From Mesorhizobium sp. L-8-3 (lineage in GTDB: Bacteria > Pseudomonadota > Alphaproteobacteria > Rhizobiales > Rhizobiaceae): a stretch of 64,000 bases of DNA. Every line of letters begins with the position of its first letter. The first letter of the stretch is position 1. The stretch lies in assembly GCF_016756615.1 (NCBI RefSeq), contig NZ_AP023262.1:992001-1056000 (forward strand). Direction: 5' to 3'. Position numbers and translations under genes: made by a program. The notes beneath the pieces are model-generated. The model did not search any database and had not been told where the DNA came from. It saw nothing but the letters and a program-made list of their open reading frames with translations. Shown here one piece after another: positions 27,166-37,021 of this stretch.

Positions 27166-27196
27166 CTTCAATACTGAAGGCGCGACGGGCCGCGCC
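27166..27196. terminator. Weak candidate hairpins between convergent genes
   Basis: Two small adjacent hairpins, CTTCA/TGAAG with a 4-base loop, then GGCGCG/CGCGCC with a 6-base loop, lie midway between the RidA stop and the giant-gene stop. No T-run is present. The rest of 27061-27268 holds nothing recognisable. Confidence 0.3.
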
Positions 27197-27268
27197 AGCG
27201 GTTCCGCACTTGCAGGCCAGACGCCGGAGCGGTCCTGGCGAAGCCCATAGGCGGAAATCGCCGAAGGT

Positions 27269-30200
27269 TCAGGCGACGAGTTGCGGCTGGAAGACCACAT
27301 CGGCCCAGTAGTTTGCGGAAGCGAAAGTGTTCGTCGGGAACAGGCCCGTCGTGGCGGATCCGCCATAGGCGTAGACGCCGTTTCCGCCGGCGCTCGCGCT
27401 CGACGGTGCTGTCAGCGGTCCGTTCGTGACGGCACCGGTGAAATAGTTGTCCGTCGCCACATAGGTGCCGGTCGTGTGGTAGGACGCGACATAGATGGTG
27501 TTGGCGGCGATCGAGACGGGCGTCGCCAGGGCGACGGTCTGCCAGCCGCTTGCCGCGGTGTTGGTGAAGGTGGCGCTGGCGAGCCTTGTGCCGGTCGCCG
27601 TCCACAGGTCGAGGACGTTCTGGCCGGCGTCACCGGGGCTGCGGTAGAATTTCAGGGCCGTGATCTCGCCGGCAACATTCGACTGGAACTTGACGCCGAC
27701 CTCGAGTTGCGGACCGTCGTTGAGGTTGGTCTGGGCCGGCGTGTCGGATGCGCTGAACAGGCTGTAGGTCGTCGGGGCCGTCGACACCGCGATGTCGAAG
27801 GTCTCGGTGGCGGCGAGGCTGCCGAGATCGGTCGCCGTCACCCGTATGCCGAGCGTGCCGACATCGGCCGCCGTCGGCGTGCCGCTGAAGGTTCGCGTCG
27901 CGGCGTTGAAACTCAGCCAGGCGGGAAGTGCTGCGCCGCTGGTGGTGCTGGCCGCATAAGTGAGCGTGTCGCCGCTGTCGACATCGGCGAAGGTATTGGC
28001 CGGCAGCACCAGCGAGTAGGCGGTGCCGACGGCGGCATTCTGATTGGCGGTCTGGACGGCAAGCACCGGCGCGTCGTTGGCGCCGTGGATGGTGACGGTG
28101 AGCGTCGCCGTGGCGGTGGCGCCGGCGGTGTCCCGCATCGTGTAGCTGAAGACGTCGGTGAGCGTGTCGGTCGACTGCCGCAGCGCCTGCACGGCGGCAG
28201 AGTTCTCGTTGACGGTGTAGGTGTAGGCACCGGACGCATTGAGCACGAGGCTGCCATGGGCGCCATTGAGCGCCGTGCCGAGCGTGCCGTTGGTCGAACC
28301 GAAGCTGACCGCGGTGACGGTCTTTGTGTCGCCGGCATCCGGATCGGTGTCGTTGGCGAGCACGTTGCCGGTGGCCGGCGCGCCGCCCGAGCCGTTGGCG
28401 ACGCCGCCCTTTTCGGTGGCGTCCCCCGCGTCGGCAACCGCCGTCGGCGCCGTGTTCGGCGTCGTCGATATGGTGATGTTGAAGGTCTCGGTGGCGGCGA
28501 GGCTGCCGAGATCGGTCGCCGTCACCCGTATGCCGAGCGTGCCGACATCGGCCGCCGTCGGCGTGCCGCTGAAGGTTCGCGTCGCGGCGTTGAAACTCAG
28601 CCAGGCGGGAAGTGCCGCGCCGCTGGTGGTGCTGGCCGCATAAGCGAGCGTGTCGCCGCTGTCGGCATCGGTGAAGGTATTGGCCGGCAGCACCAGCGAG
28701 TAGGCGGTGCCGACGGCGGCATTCTGATTGGCGGTCTGGACGGCAAGCACCGGCGCGTCGTTGGCGCCGTGGATGGTGACGGTGAGCGTCGCCGTGGCGG
28801 TGGCGCCGGCGGTGTCCCGCATCGTGTAGCTGAAGACGTCGGTGAGCGTGTCGGTCGACTGCCGCAGCGCCTGCACGGCGGCAGAGTTCTCGTTGACGGT
28901 GTAGGTGTAGGCACCGGACGCATTGAGCACGAGGCTGCCATGGGCGCCATTGAGCGCCGTGCCCAGCGTGCCGTTGGTCGAACCGAAGCTGACCGCGGTG
29001 ACGGTCTTGGTGTCGCCGGCATCCGGATCGGTGTCGTTGGCGAGCACGTTGCCGGTGGCGGGCGCGCCGCCCGAGCCGTTGGCGACGCCGCCCTTCTCGG
29101 TGGCGTCCCCCGTGTCGGCAACCGCCGTCGGCACCGTGTTCGGCGCCGTTGCCCTAAAGACCACGTCGGCCCAGTAGTTGGAGGCCTTGAAGGTCCTGTT
29201 CGGGAAGATGCCGGTGGTGCTGCTGCCACCGTAGCGGTAGACACCGTTGCCACTCGCAGGTGCCGTCAGCGGACCACTCGTCACGGCGCTGGTGAAGTAA
29301 TTGGTCGTCGACGCGTAGGTCCCGGTCGTGTGGTAGGACGCGACATAGATGGTGTTGGCGGCGATCGAGACGGGCGTCGCCAGGGCGACGGTCTGCCAGC
29401 CGCTTGCCGCGGTGTTGGTGAAGGTGGCGCTGGCGAGCCTTGTGCCGGTCGCCGTCCACAGGTCGAGGACGTTCTGGCCGGCATCATCGGGGCTGCGGTA
29501 GAATTTCAGGGCCGTGATCTCGCCGGCAACATTCGACTGGAACTTGACACCGACCTCGATCTGCCGTGCGTCGTTGAGGTTGGTCTGGGCCGGCGTGTCG
29601 GATGCGCTGAACAGGCTGTAGGTCGTCGGGGCCGTCGACACCGCGATGTCGAAGGTCTCGGTGGCGGCGAGGCTGCCGAGATCGGTCGCCGTCACCCGTA
29701 TGCCGAGCGTGCCGACATCGGCCGCCGTCGGCGTGCCGCTGAAGGTTCGCGTCGCGGCGTTGAAACTCAGCCAGGCGGGAAGTGCCGCGCCACTGGTGGT
29801 GCTGGCCGCATAAGTGAGCGTGTCGCCGCTGTCGACATCGGCGAAGGTATTGGCCGGCAGCACCAGCGAGTAGGCGGTGCCGACGGCGGCATTCTGATTG
29901 GCGGTCTGGACGGCAAGCACCGGCGCGTCGTTGGCGCCGTGGATGGTGACGGTGAGCGTCGCCGTGGCGGTGGCGCCGGCGGTGTCCCGCATCGTGTAGC
30001 TGAAGACGTCGGTGAGCGTGTCGGTCGACTGCCGCAGCGCCTGCACGGCGGCAGAGTTCTCGTTGACGGTGTAGGTGTAGGCACCGGACGCATTGAGCAC
30101 GAGGCTGCCATGGGCGCCATTGAGCGCCGTGCCGAGCGTGCCGTTGGTCGAACCGAAGCTGACCGCGGTGACGGTCTTTGTGTCGCCGGCATCCGGATCG

Positions 30201-33200
30201 GTGTCGTTGGCGAGCACGTTGCCGGTGGCCGGCGCGCCGCCCGAGCCGTTGGCGACGCCGCCCTTTTCGGTGGCGTCCCCCGCGTCGGCAACCGCCGTCG
30301 GCGCCGTGTTCGGCGTCGTCGATATGGTGATGTTGAAGGTCTCGGTGGCGGCGAGGCTGCCGAGATCGGTCGCCGTCACCCGTATGCCGAGCGTGCCGAC
30401 ATCGGCCGCCGTCGGCGTGCCGCTGAAGGTTCGCGTCGCGGCGTTGAAACTCAGCCAGGCGGGAAGTGCCGCGCCGCTGGTGGTGCTGGCCGCATAAGCG
30501 AGCGTGTCGCCGCTGTCGGCATCGGTGAAGGTATTGGCCGGCAGCACCAGCGAGTAGGCGGTGCCGACGGCGGCATTCTGATTGGCGGTCTGGACGGCAA
30601 GCACCGGCGCGTCGTTGGCGCCGTGGATGGTGACGGTGAGCGTCGCCGTGGCGGTGGCGCCGGCGGTGTCCCGCATCGTGTAGCTGAAGACGTCGGTGAG
30701 CGTGTCGGTCGACTGCCGCAGCGCCTGCACGGCGGCAGAGTTCTCGTTGACGGTGTAGGTGTAGGCACCGGACGCATTGAGCACGAGGCTGCCATGGGCG
30801 CCATTGAGCGCCGTGCCGAGCGTGCCGTTGGTCGAACCGAAGCTGACCGCGGTGACGGTCTTTGTGTCGCCGGCATCCGGATCGGTGTCGTTGGCGAGCA
30901 CGTTGCCGGTGGCCGGCGCGCCGCCCGAGCCGTTGGCGACGCCGCCCTTCTCGGTGGCGTCCCCCGTGTCGGCAACCGCCGTCGGCACCGTGTTGCCCGG
31001 CGACGAACTGGGGTCGAAAATCACGTCCACCCAATAGTTCGTCGCCTGGAACGTGCTGGTCGGGAACAGGCTGCTGCTGCCATAGGCGTAGACGCCGTTG
31101 CCGGTCGCGGGCGCCGTCAGCGGGCCGCTGGTAACATCTGCGGTGAAGTAGTTGGCAGTCGTGGAGTAGCGACCGACGTTGGTGTGGTAGGAGGCAGTGT
31201 AGGTGGCGCCCGGAGTCAACGTCACAGGGCTGGAAAAGGTCGCGCTCTGCCAGCCACTGGCAGTTTCGTTGGTAAATGTCAGGGTCGCCAGCCGCGCGCC
31301 GGTGCTGGACCACAGCGAGCCGGTATGGGTGCCGGTATTCTGGCTGCCCTTATAGAAGCGGATACCACTGACGGTGCCGGCCACTGACGTGCGGAATCTG
31401 ACGCCGAGCTCGACCGCGGAAGCGTCGTTGGTGCTCACGACCGCAGGCGTCGCCGATCCGAACAGCGAGACATAGCTCGGTCCGCTGACCGTGATCGTGC
31501 GCCCAGTGGAAGGCGTTTCCAGGTTGACGCTGTCATCGACGGCGCGGGAACGAACCGTATAGGTGCCGGCAAGCTGCGGCGTCCACGTATACGTCCAATT
31601 CTCGTCGCCGGTTGCCGGATGCCAGCTTGCGCCGTTGTCGGTCGAGAACTCGACGCTGGCGATCACCCCCCCGATATCCGATGCGGTTCCGGAAATCGTT
31701 ACAGTGCTTCCTGCGACAACGCTCGTGGGCGCCGTGAAAAGGGAGGTCGGGGCGGTCTGGTCGGTCGAACCGGTTGCGGCGACAAGCCCGGCCTGCAGCG
31801 TCCCCGGCTGTATGCCCATATCGGCAAGCAGATTGACCATTGCCTGCTGCACGCGCGCATCGGTGGGTGTCGGCTGAAGGTCGTGATTGTCGCTCAGGCC
31901 CCATGCCCAGTAGACGGTTCCAGCACCGAAGACCAATGCGCCGCTCGGAGCACGATAGAGCGTCAGATTATGGGTCGAGACGCCGCTGCCGGTCGTATTT
32001 CCGTAGTCGAGCAGATAAGTGCTTACCGGAATCGTCGTCGACGACAACTTTATCAGGCCGGCGGGATCAAAACCATTGTCGGGCGCTTCGTCCCACTCGT
32101 AGCCGAGATAGTTCTTCGTCAGCGTTGCCGTCTGACCGGGTTGCAGATTGGCAACGCTCGTGTCCCGCCAAAACCGCAGGTTGGCGTCATCGTAGGGAAT
32201 CGTGATCGCCTGGAGATTGGAACCGACGTCATCGACCTGGAACATCGTCCCCGTCAGCGAGTTCTCCGGATTCCCTCCGCCGATCGCCGGCGGGCTGAGG
32301 CGTGGATCGCGAAAAGTCCCGGTCCACTCGCTGGAAGGATCGATACTGGCGCTGGGCGACCATGTCTCCTTGTAGCAGATCAGCGTGCGATAGGGCGTGC
32401 CGTCCGCGCTGATTGCGTTGCCCCAGCGGGTGCGCCAGTAGACTTCATTGCCGCTCCAGAACTGCAGGTTGACACCGGCATCGCGGGCTGCCTCGACATT
32501 GGTGCGTTGCTGACCGGACCAATACTCGTCATGGCCGACGTCGAGATACATCCTGTGATTCAGGAGCAGGCTGCCATAACGGTCAACGTCGACCCCCGAC
32601 ATGTAGGAGACGTCATAGCCGTTCTGCTCGAGCCAGTAGATCGCCGCATATTCGACGCCGAAAAGATAGTCCTGCGGGCCGGCATAGGTGCCGACTCCGC
32701 CGCGCGTCGCGATGGGCCGGTTGTAGCTGACCGCATAGGCGCGCCCCGCCCCCTGACCCGTCGCCGGACCGTTGCCGCCGTAGAAATTTGCCCCGCCCCA
32801 ACCGTTATACGCCTGCCACGTTGTATCCGCAGTCTGGAAGACGATGTCGCTGTGGCTGCTGTCGTCCCGGACGATGAACGGGATGTGGTTCTGGCCGGCA
32901 GTTCCGTCCTGGCGCACGAGCTTGGCGATGTAGACGCCGGAGACAGCATCGGCGGGCACGGCCCATGACGCCGATACGGCCCAATTGCCGGCGTCCACCG
33001 TGCCGGTGGCGGCGTTGTACAAAGGCGCGGGCTGGTTCTGCAGTCCCGTGCGCTGAATCGTGGCGACCTTTCGCGCCCCCATGCCGCCATAGTAGCCGAG
33101 CCGATAGATGTCGATCCGATAGTTGTTGGAATTGGTGTCGATCTTGAAGCTGATCGTCTGGCCGCGATCGACGCTTATGTCGGTGGCGAAGCCCTCGATG

Positions 33201-34168
33201 TTCGAGTCGCCCGCGCCGACAATGCCCCACTCGCTTTCCGGATTGCCGGGCTTCTGGTTCTCGAGAACGATCGGATTGTTCGTGGCCGCGGCAAGATCCT
33301 GCGAGGTGGTCCTGGAGACAACCGCCCCTGTGGTGACCGAGCCGGACAGGATACCGATCTGGCCCGTCATCGTTCCGGTGCCGGTCTCCCCGCCTCCGGG
33401 CAACTGATTGCTCCACCCCTCCAAGGGCACTACGTTGCGCGATGATAGCGGATCGCTTATCGAGGCTCCGAAGAGAGCAGGACCGCTCGGCACATAGTCC
33501 GCTCCATCATACAGCCTCGTTCCCGGCAGTTGGCCGTCCGCCTGGAGAACGCTGCCGGCGGGCTGATCGAGCAGCCGTGTCGGGCAATTGATGTAGCCGC
33601 AACCCCCGCAACAGATGGCGTTGGAAATGGCAGCCGGCACAAATCCCACAAATGATTCGGCAATATCGGCAGTCAGCCTGGCCGAAGGAGCCGTCGCGTG
33701 GATGACCGTGCCGCTTGAAGTGGTCGATAAAGGTGCCAGGGGCGCTTCTGGCTCCGACGCCGCTGGGGCAGGACTTTGAAAGAGGTGAGAGGGATCGACG
33801 TTGATGCCCTCACCGGCTGCAGGCCGCGGCGAGCCGATCCCGAACGAGCCAGCACTTGGTAGCACTGTGCCGAGTGCCCGCGCGGCAGCGCCCGCCAATG
33901 ACCAGGACGCATGAACGACGTCGGCCTGGCCGTGAGCCCCGGAATTGAGCCAGCCGCGTTGCCTGCGCAGGTGCCCATGGTCGATCGCCGGATCGACCAT
34001 GACGCCGTGCTCGTTCACAACTTGCACAGCCGGATCAGGCTGCGGGTAGCCTTCGCGCCTATGCGTGGCCTTACGCGACGTCGTTTTGCCGCCAGCGGCC
34101 AGCCACCTCAGAACCGACGAGCCGAGGGCAACGGAACGGAAATCCCAAGAACGATCATCACCCTGCAT
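27269..34168 (-). CDS. Giant multidomain surface/secreted protein: DMFase-like domain, VCBS-type repeats, DUF4082
   Basis: One uninterrupted 2299-residue frame; the start has AAAGG about 8 bases upstream. Order: N-terminal unassigned region (1-300) with a cysteine cluster CCGGCGYINC (186-195); a domain like the N,N-dimethylformamidase large-subunit C-terminal family (about 310-790, with YLDVGHDEYWSG and WSGNEVYWRTRWG); an Ig-like domain (805-895); DUF4082 (about 900-1052); then two copies of a 618-residue block made of VCBS plus putative-Ig, the same again, and DUF4082. No classical Sec signal is visible. Such proteins are usually exported by type I systems, but no exporter is nearby. Whether the DMFase-like part is catalytic is unknown. 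Antisense frames across it are artefacts of codon bias. Confidence 0.9.
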   Translation of the reverse strand: MQGDDRSWDFRSVALGSSVLRWLAAGGKTTSRKATHRREGYPQPDPAVQVVNEHGVMVDPAIDHGHLRRQRGWLNSGAHGQADVVHASWSLAGAAARALGTVLPSAGSFGIGSPRPAAGEGINVDPSHLFQSPAPAASEPEAPLAPLSTTSSGTVIHATAPSARLTADIAESFVGFVPAAISNAICCGGCGYINCPTRLLDQPAGSVLQADGQLPGTRLYDGADYVPSGPALFGASISDPLSSRNVVPLEGWSNQLPGGGETGTGTMTGQIGILSGSVTTGAVVSRTTSQDLAAATNNPIVLENQKPGNPESEWGIVGAGDSNIEGFATDISVDRGQTISFKIDTNSNNYRIDIYRLGYYGGMGARKVATIQRTGLQNQPAPLYNAATGTVDAGNWAVSASWAVPADAVSGVYIAKLVRQDGTAGQNHIPFIVRDDSSHSDIVFQTADTTWQAYNGWGGANFYGGNGPATGQGAGRAYAVSYNRPIATRGGVGTYAGPQDYLFGVEYAAIYWLEQNGYDVSYMSGVDVDRYGSLLLNHRMYLDVGHDEYWSGQQRTNVEAARDAGVNLQFWSGNEVYWRTRWGNAISADGTPYRTLICYKETWSPSASIDPSSEWTGTFRDPRLSPPAIGGGNPENSLTGTMFQVDDVGSNLQAITIPYDDANLRFWRDTSVANLQPGQTATLTKNYLGYEWDEAPDNGFDPAGLIKLSSTTIPVSTYLLDYGNTTGSGVSTHNLTLYRAPSGALVFGAGTVYWAWGLSDNHDLQPTPTDARVQQAMVNLLADMGIQPGTLQAGLVAATGSTDQTAPTSLFTAPTSVVAGSTVTISGTASDIGGVIASVEFSTDNGASWHPATGDENWTYTWTPQLAGTYTVRSRAVDDSVNLETPSTGRTITVSGPSYVSLFGSATPAVVSTNDASAVELGVRFRTSVAGTVSGIRFYKGSQNTGTHTGSLWSSTGARLATLTFTNETASGWQSATFSSPVTLTPGATYTASYHTNVGRYSTTANYFTADVTSGPLTAPATGNGVYAYGSSSLFPTSTFQATNYWVDVIFDPSSSPGNTVPTAVADTGDATEKGGVANGSGGAPATGNVLANDTDPDAGDTKTVTAVSFGSTNGTLGTALNGAHGSLVLNASGAYTYTVNENSAAVQALRQSTDTLTDVFSYTMRDTAGATATATLTVTIHGANDAPVLAVQTANQNAAVGTAYSLVLPANTFTDADSGDTLAYAASTTSGAALPAWLSFNAATRTFSGTPTAADVGTLGIRVTATDLGSLAATETFNITISTTPNTAPTAVADAGDATEKGGVANGSGGAPATGNVLANDTDPDAGDTKTVTAVSFGSTNGTLGTALNGAHGSLVLNASGAYTYTVNENSAAVQALRQSTDTLTDVFSYTMRDTAGATATATLTVTIHGANDAPVLAVQTANQNAAVGTAYSLVLPANTFADVDSGDTLTYAASTTSGAALPAWLSFNAATRTFSGTPTAADVGTLGIRVTATDLGSLAATETFDIAVSTAPTTYSLFSASDTPAQTNLNDARQIEVGVKFQSNVAGEITALKFYRSPDDAGQNVLDLWTATGTRLASATFTNTAASGWQTVALATPVSIAANTIYVASYHTTGTYASTTNYFTSAVTSGPLTAPASGNGVYRYGGSSTTGIFPNRTFKASNYWADVVFRATAPNTVPTAVADTGDATEKGGVANGSGGAPATGNVLANDTDPDAGDTKTVTAVSFGSTNGTLGTALNGAHGSLVLNASGAYTYTVNENSAAVQALRQSTDTLTDVFSYTMRDTAGATATATLTVTIHGANDAPVLAVQTANQNAAVGTAYSLVLPANTFTDADSGDTLAYAASTTSGAALPAWLSFNAATRTFSGTPTAADVGTLGIRVTATDLGSLAATETFNITISTTPNTAPTAVADAGDATEKGGVANGSGGAPATGNVLANDTDPDAGDTKTVTAVSFGSTNGTLGTALNGAHGSLVLNASGAYTYTVNENSAAVQALRQSTDTLTDVFSYTMRDTAGATATATLTVTIHGANDAPVLAVQTANQNAAVGTAYSLVLPANTFADVDSGDTLTYAASTTSGAALPAWLSFNAATRTFSGTPTAADVGTLGIRVTATDLGSLAATETFDIAVSTAPTTYSLFSASDTPAQTNLNDGPQLEVGVKFQSNVAGEITALKFYRSPGDAGQNVLDLWTATGTRLASATFTNTAASGWQTVALATPVSIAANTIYVASYHTTGTYVATDNYFTGAVTNGPLTAPSSASAGGNGVYAYGGSATTGLFPTNTFASANYWADVVFQPQLVA
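27767..30988. repeat. Tandem coding repeats: 684-bp units within a duplicated 1854-bp block
   Basis: Four 684-bp units (30305-30988, 29621-30304, 28451-29134, 27767-28450) each encode one VCBS-type and one putative-Ig domain of 228 residues together. They are grouped in pairs separated by a 486-bp DUF4082 segment (29135-29620). The larger period is 1854 bp, and the two halves look almost identical at the DNA level, including silent sites. This indicates recent duplication or gene conversion, and it is a likely assembly-collapse or expansion hotspot. Confidence 0.9.
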
Positions 34169-34881
34169 GCGATGACCTTTGCGGAACTACTTGGAGTTGC
34201 GCGGCAAGGTCAACAAAACTGACCTCTCAGTGATGTTCATGCCACACAGTACAAGTATAGCTGATATGGCAACAAATATACCGTAGCTACTTCGAGCAGG
34301 ATCAAACGGTCGATCCAGGGCACCTGTCACGCGGCACGTTGGAGTCGATGCCGACATGCGGGCAACGCATGAAAACGCAATGGTCGTGACAAGCAGCGAA
34401 TCGCACGACTGTACCTTGCCGTGTGCGGGTTCCGGGCGAAAGACTGGATTCAGACTGGACGCAAGCAACCGCTGTTTCAGCAGGCCTTATCGGGCATCCG
34501 ACACCGTTCACGTGCCCTGTATCCTGCTGCGGCACATTGAAGAGAGCCTCCCGCGTGCCAGTGCCGACCGGGTATTCCTTCCGAAGCCATCACTCAGTTG
34601 TGCCGCCTGAATGCCGAGTCGGATGGACGACAAGACCGGGGTCCTGCGCCCAGAGCGACGGTCGCATCGATGGAATCGGTGCTGCCGCTCTGACCGCTTG
34701 TTTGGGCGTCGGCGTCAGAATTCCCGGAGCGGCCAGGTTGGCTGCCGCTCCCGGCGGAATTTCGGGGAATGCGGCCGGCTCGCTTCCGGGATAGAACGCG
34801 GTGAAGTGCGCCTGGCACGTCCGGCCACAAGGCCGAAATCTCGTCGCCGCGGCGGATGACGGCCGCCGCGGCGAGCAAGAG
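34169..34881. other. 713-base gene-free region
   Basis: Upstream of the giant gene and downstream of the SnoaL-like gene. Only short frames with poor codon statistics occur on either strand, and none has a ribosome site and recognisable product. The part at 34220-34560 is visibly less GC-rich than the flanks, as expected for a promoter region or a relic of foreign DNA. A minus-strand stretch near 34590-34830 reads as a proline/alanine-rich tail, but no start is supported. Confidence 0.5.
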
Positions 34882-35343
34882 CTACTTGCCGAGCCAGGGA
34901 TAACGTTCGGTGTCTTTCCCGGCATAGTCGGGATCGAGATAGATGAAGCAGCGCTGGATCTTCCAGTCGCGGATCTCGAAGACGTCACACCAGCGCCCCG
35001 CCTGCCATTCCGGCAGGCCTGCCCGCCACGGACCGTCCTGGTGCTCGCCATGGCTGGTGCCCTCGCAGACGACGAGGTCCCTGCCGGAGAAGATCCAGTT
35101 GAAATGCGAATAGTGGTGGGTGATCGACTTCAGCGTGCCGCCGACGTCGCCGAACATCCTGCCGATCTCGTCCCTGCCGTTGGCGAGGCCCCATTTCGGG
35201 AAGTAGACCTGCGCGTCCTCGGCGAAGAGCTCGAGGATCGACCCACCGGTCGAGGTCACCCCGCCATTGTCGAATGCCTTGAGATATTCGAGCGCGACGG
35301 ATTTGCGCTGCTCGTCGGTCATGGTCTGCGTGCTGAGTGCCAT
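34882..35343 (-). CDS. SnoaL-like (NTF2-fold) protein
   Basis: Small protein of 153 residues with an NTF2/SnoaL-like fold. The N-terminal helix is EQRKSVALEYLKAFDNG; then come FAEDAQVYFPKWGLANGRDEI, the strand region HHYSHFNWIFSGRDLVVCEGTS and RWCDVFEIRDWKIQRCFIYLD. Members include ketosteroid-isomerase-like enzymes and polyketide cyclases, but many have no known reaction. The ATG at 35343 has GGAGGAAG upstream and lies 28 bases after the flavin dehydrogenase stop, so the two form an operon. Pairing with a ketosteroid-dehydrogenase-like enzyme suggests a steroid or cyclic-ketone substrate. Confidence 0.8.
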   Translation of the reverse strand: MALSTQTMTDEQRKSVALEYLKAFDNGGVTSTGGSILELFAEDAQVYFPKWGLANGRDEIGRMFGDVGGTLKSITHHYSHFNWIFSGRDLVVCEGTSHGEHQDGPWRAGLPEWQAGRWCDVFEIRDWKIQRCFIYLDPDYAGKDTERYPWLGK

Positions 35344-35371
35344 GGTTGCTTCCTCCCGGTAGAACACTCTC

Positions 35372-37021
35372 TCAATGCCTGCTTTCGGCATTCGCGGCAT
35401 TGGCCGCGAGATAAGCGAAGGCGAGGATCGGCCCCAGCGTCGCGCCGCCCGCCCAATAGGCCCTGGCCGATGCCGAGGCGACGCAATTGCCGACGCCATA
35501 GAGGCCGGCGATCGGCGTGCCGGTATGGTCGAGCACCTGGCCGTCGGGGCTGGTGACGGGGCCGCCCTTGGTGTCGAGATTGCCGCCGGTGAGCAGCGCC
35601 GCGTAATAGGGCCCCTCGCCGGCGATCGGATACATGGTCGGATTGGGCGCCGCCGGGCTTTCGGCGGCCGGGCCGTTGAAGAGCAGCTCGACCTGGCGTT
35701 CGCCGCGACGGAAATCGAGGTCCCTTCCTTCCCTGGCAAAGCCGTTGAAACGCTCGATCGTGGCGGCGAGGTTCTTCTCGAAATTCCCGGAGAGCGCCAG
35801 GCCGCCGATGCGGCCGGCATGTTTCTCCAGGCGTGCGCGGATATTCCGAGACAGTTCCGCCAGGGTCGCGCCCTTGATGACATGGCGGTCGTCGGCGCCC
35901 TCGGGCACGATGAAGCGGCCATACTCGTCGCTGGCCGAATGCTCCTGGCTGCGCCGGTCCCAGATCGCCGCCAGAACCAGGTTCGGATATTCCGATCTGG
36001 CCGGATCCCAGGCGAAGAAGGCCTGCGCGGATTCGTTGTAGGCGAGCTTCTCGTTGGTGACGCGCTTCCCGTTCCGGTCGACATAGATCATCGAATCGCC
36101 CGAAGGCGAGAAGGTGCCGATCAGCGCGGGATCGTCGGCCAGCGCCTTCTCCAGCACGATCGGACACATCCAGGCATAGTTCATGTTGCGCAGTTCGGCC
36201 CCGGCGGCCGAACCGATATGGACGAAATCGCCCTCGTTGCTGCGCGCCGCGCAGCCGCCGAAGACGGGCACGCTGAGGAAGTTCTTGCGCAGCGCCACAT
36301 CGTGGGTGAAGCCGCCCGAGGCGAAGATGACGGCTTTCGCCGCCCTGAAGGCAATTGTCCTGCCGTCGGCCGTGTCGGCCTCGATGCCGACCACTCTGCC
36401 GTCGTCATCAAGGACCGTGCGCTGGACGCGGTGCCCGGTGCGGATGTCGACGCCGTCGGCCCGCGCCCGGTCGCTCATCGTGCGTACCGCGACCTCGCCG
36501 CCGTCGGACATGCTCTCGCGCGCGCCCTTGGGCAGGAGCACGCGGCCCTTGGGCGCCTTGTCTTCGGGCAGCTCGGCCCAATAGTCCGGCACGAAATCGC
36601 AGTGGCGATACTCCAGCGCGCCCTTTTTCGCGAGCAGTTCCGTGGCCGGCGAGGCATTGTCGTAGATCGCGGCGTAGGAATCATATTCCCATTGACTCAT
36701 GCCCAGCGTCGGATGGTCGGGATCATAGGCCTCCGGACGCGACAGCCGCGCCATGTAGCGCAGGCAGTCCTCCTTGCGGTCCTCGATGCCGACCTCCCGC
36801 ATATGCTTGTTGTTCGGCACCCAGTACCAGAAGGCGGCCTTCCTGGTGGTTCCGCCGAGTTCGTCGGCCTTCTCCAGGAGCACCACGCTGTTGCCGTGCC
36901 AGCGGCTGAACAGGGCCGAGGCGAGCCCGCCGGCGCCGCCGCCGACAACGACGATATCGGCCTCGACATCGAAGCTCCGGCGCCTGGCGGGAGCGGCGGA
37001 TTTCCTTGAAATGGACGGCAT
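35372..37021 (-). CDS. FAD-binding dehydrogenase (fumarate reductase / 3-ketosteroid dehydrogenase-like)
   Basis: Flavoprotein of 549 residues from MPSISRKSAA (AGGAGGAAAG upstream; the longer in-frame start lacks this). The FAD-binding Rossmann motif is DIVVVGGGAGGLASALFS with the partner EKADELGGTTRKA. The C-terminal FAD block is PIAGLYGVGNCVASASARA, followed by GGATLGPILAFAYLAA. Overall it looks like FAD_binding_2 members such as 3-oxosteroid delta-1-dehydrogenase. Substrate is not determined. It is divergent from an AraC-type gene and followed by the SnoaL-like gene. Confidence 0.88.
   Translation of the reverse strand: MPSISRKSAAPARRRSFDVEADIVVVGGGAGGLASALFSRWHGNSVVLLEKADELGGTTRKAAFWYWVPNNKHMREVGIEDRKEDCLRYMARLSRPEAYDPDHPTLGMSQWEYDSYAAIYDNASPATELLAKKGALEYRHCDFVPDYWAELPEDKAPKGRVLLPKGARESMSDGGEVAVRTMSDRARADGVDIRTGHRVQRTVLDDDGRVVGIEADTADGRTIAFRAAKAVIFASGGFTHDVALRKNFLSVPVFGGCAARSNEGDFVHIGSAAGAELRNMNYAWMCPIVLEKALADDPALIGTFSPSGDSMIYVDRNGKRVTNEKLAYNESAQAFFAWDPARSEYPNLVLAAIWDRRSQEHSASDEYGRFIVPEGADDRHVIKGATLAELSRNIRARLEKHAGRIGGLALSGNFEKNLAATIERFNGFAREGRDLDFRRGERQVELLFNGPAAESPAAPNPTMYPIAGEGPYYAALLTGGNLDTKGGPVTSPDGQVLDHTGTPIAGLYGVGNCVASASARAYWAGGATLGPILAFAYLAANAANAESRH

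Noticed and set aside
27281..31387. 1368-codon plus-strand open frame through the repeat region of the giant gene
   Set aside because: Its periodicity simply reflects the coding repeats on the opposite strand; the minus frame has recognisable domains, this one has none.
34187..35051. Several 80-150-codon frames in the gap before the giant gene
   Set aside because: No ribosome sites, atypical composition and no recognisable motifs.
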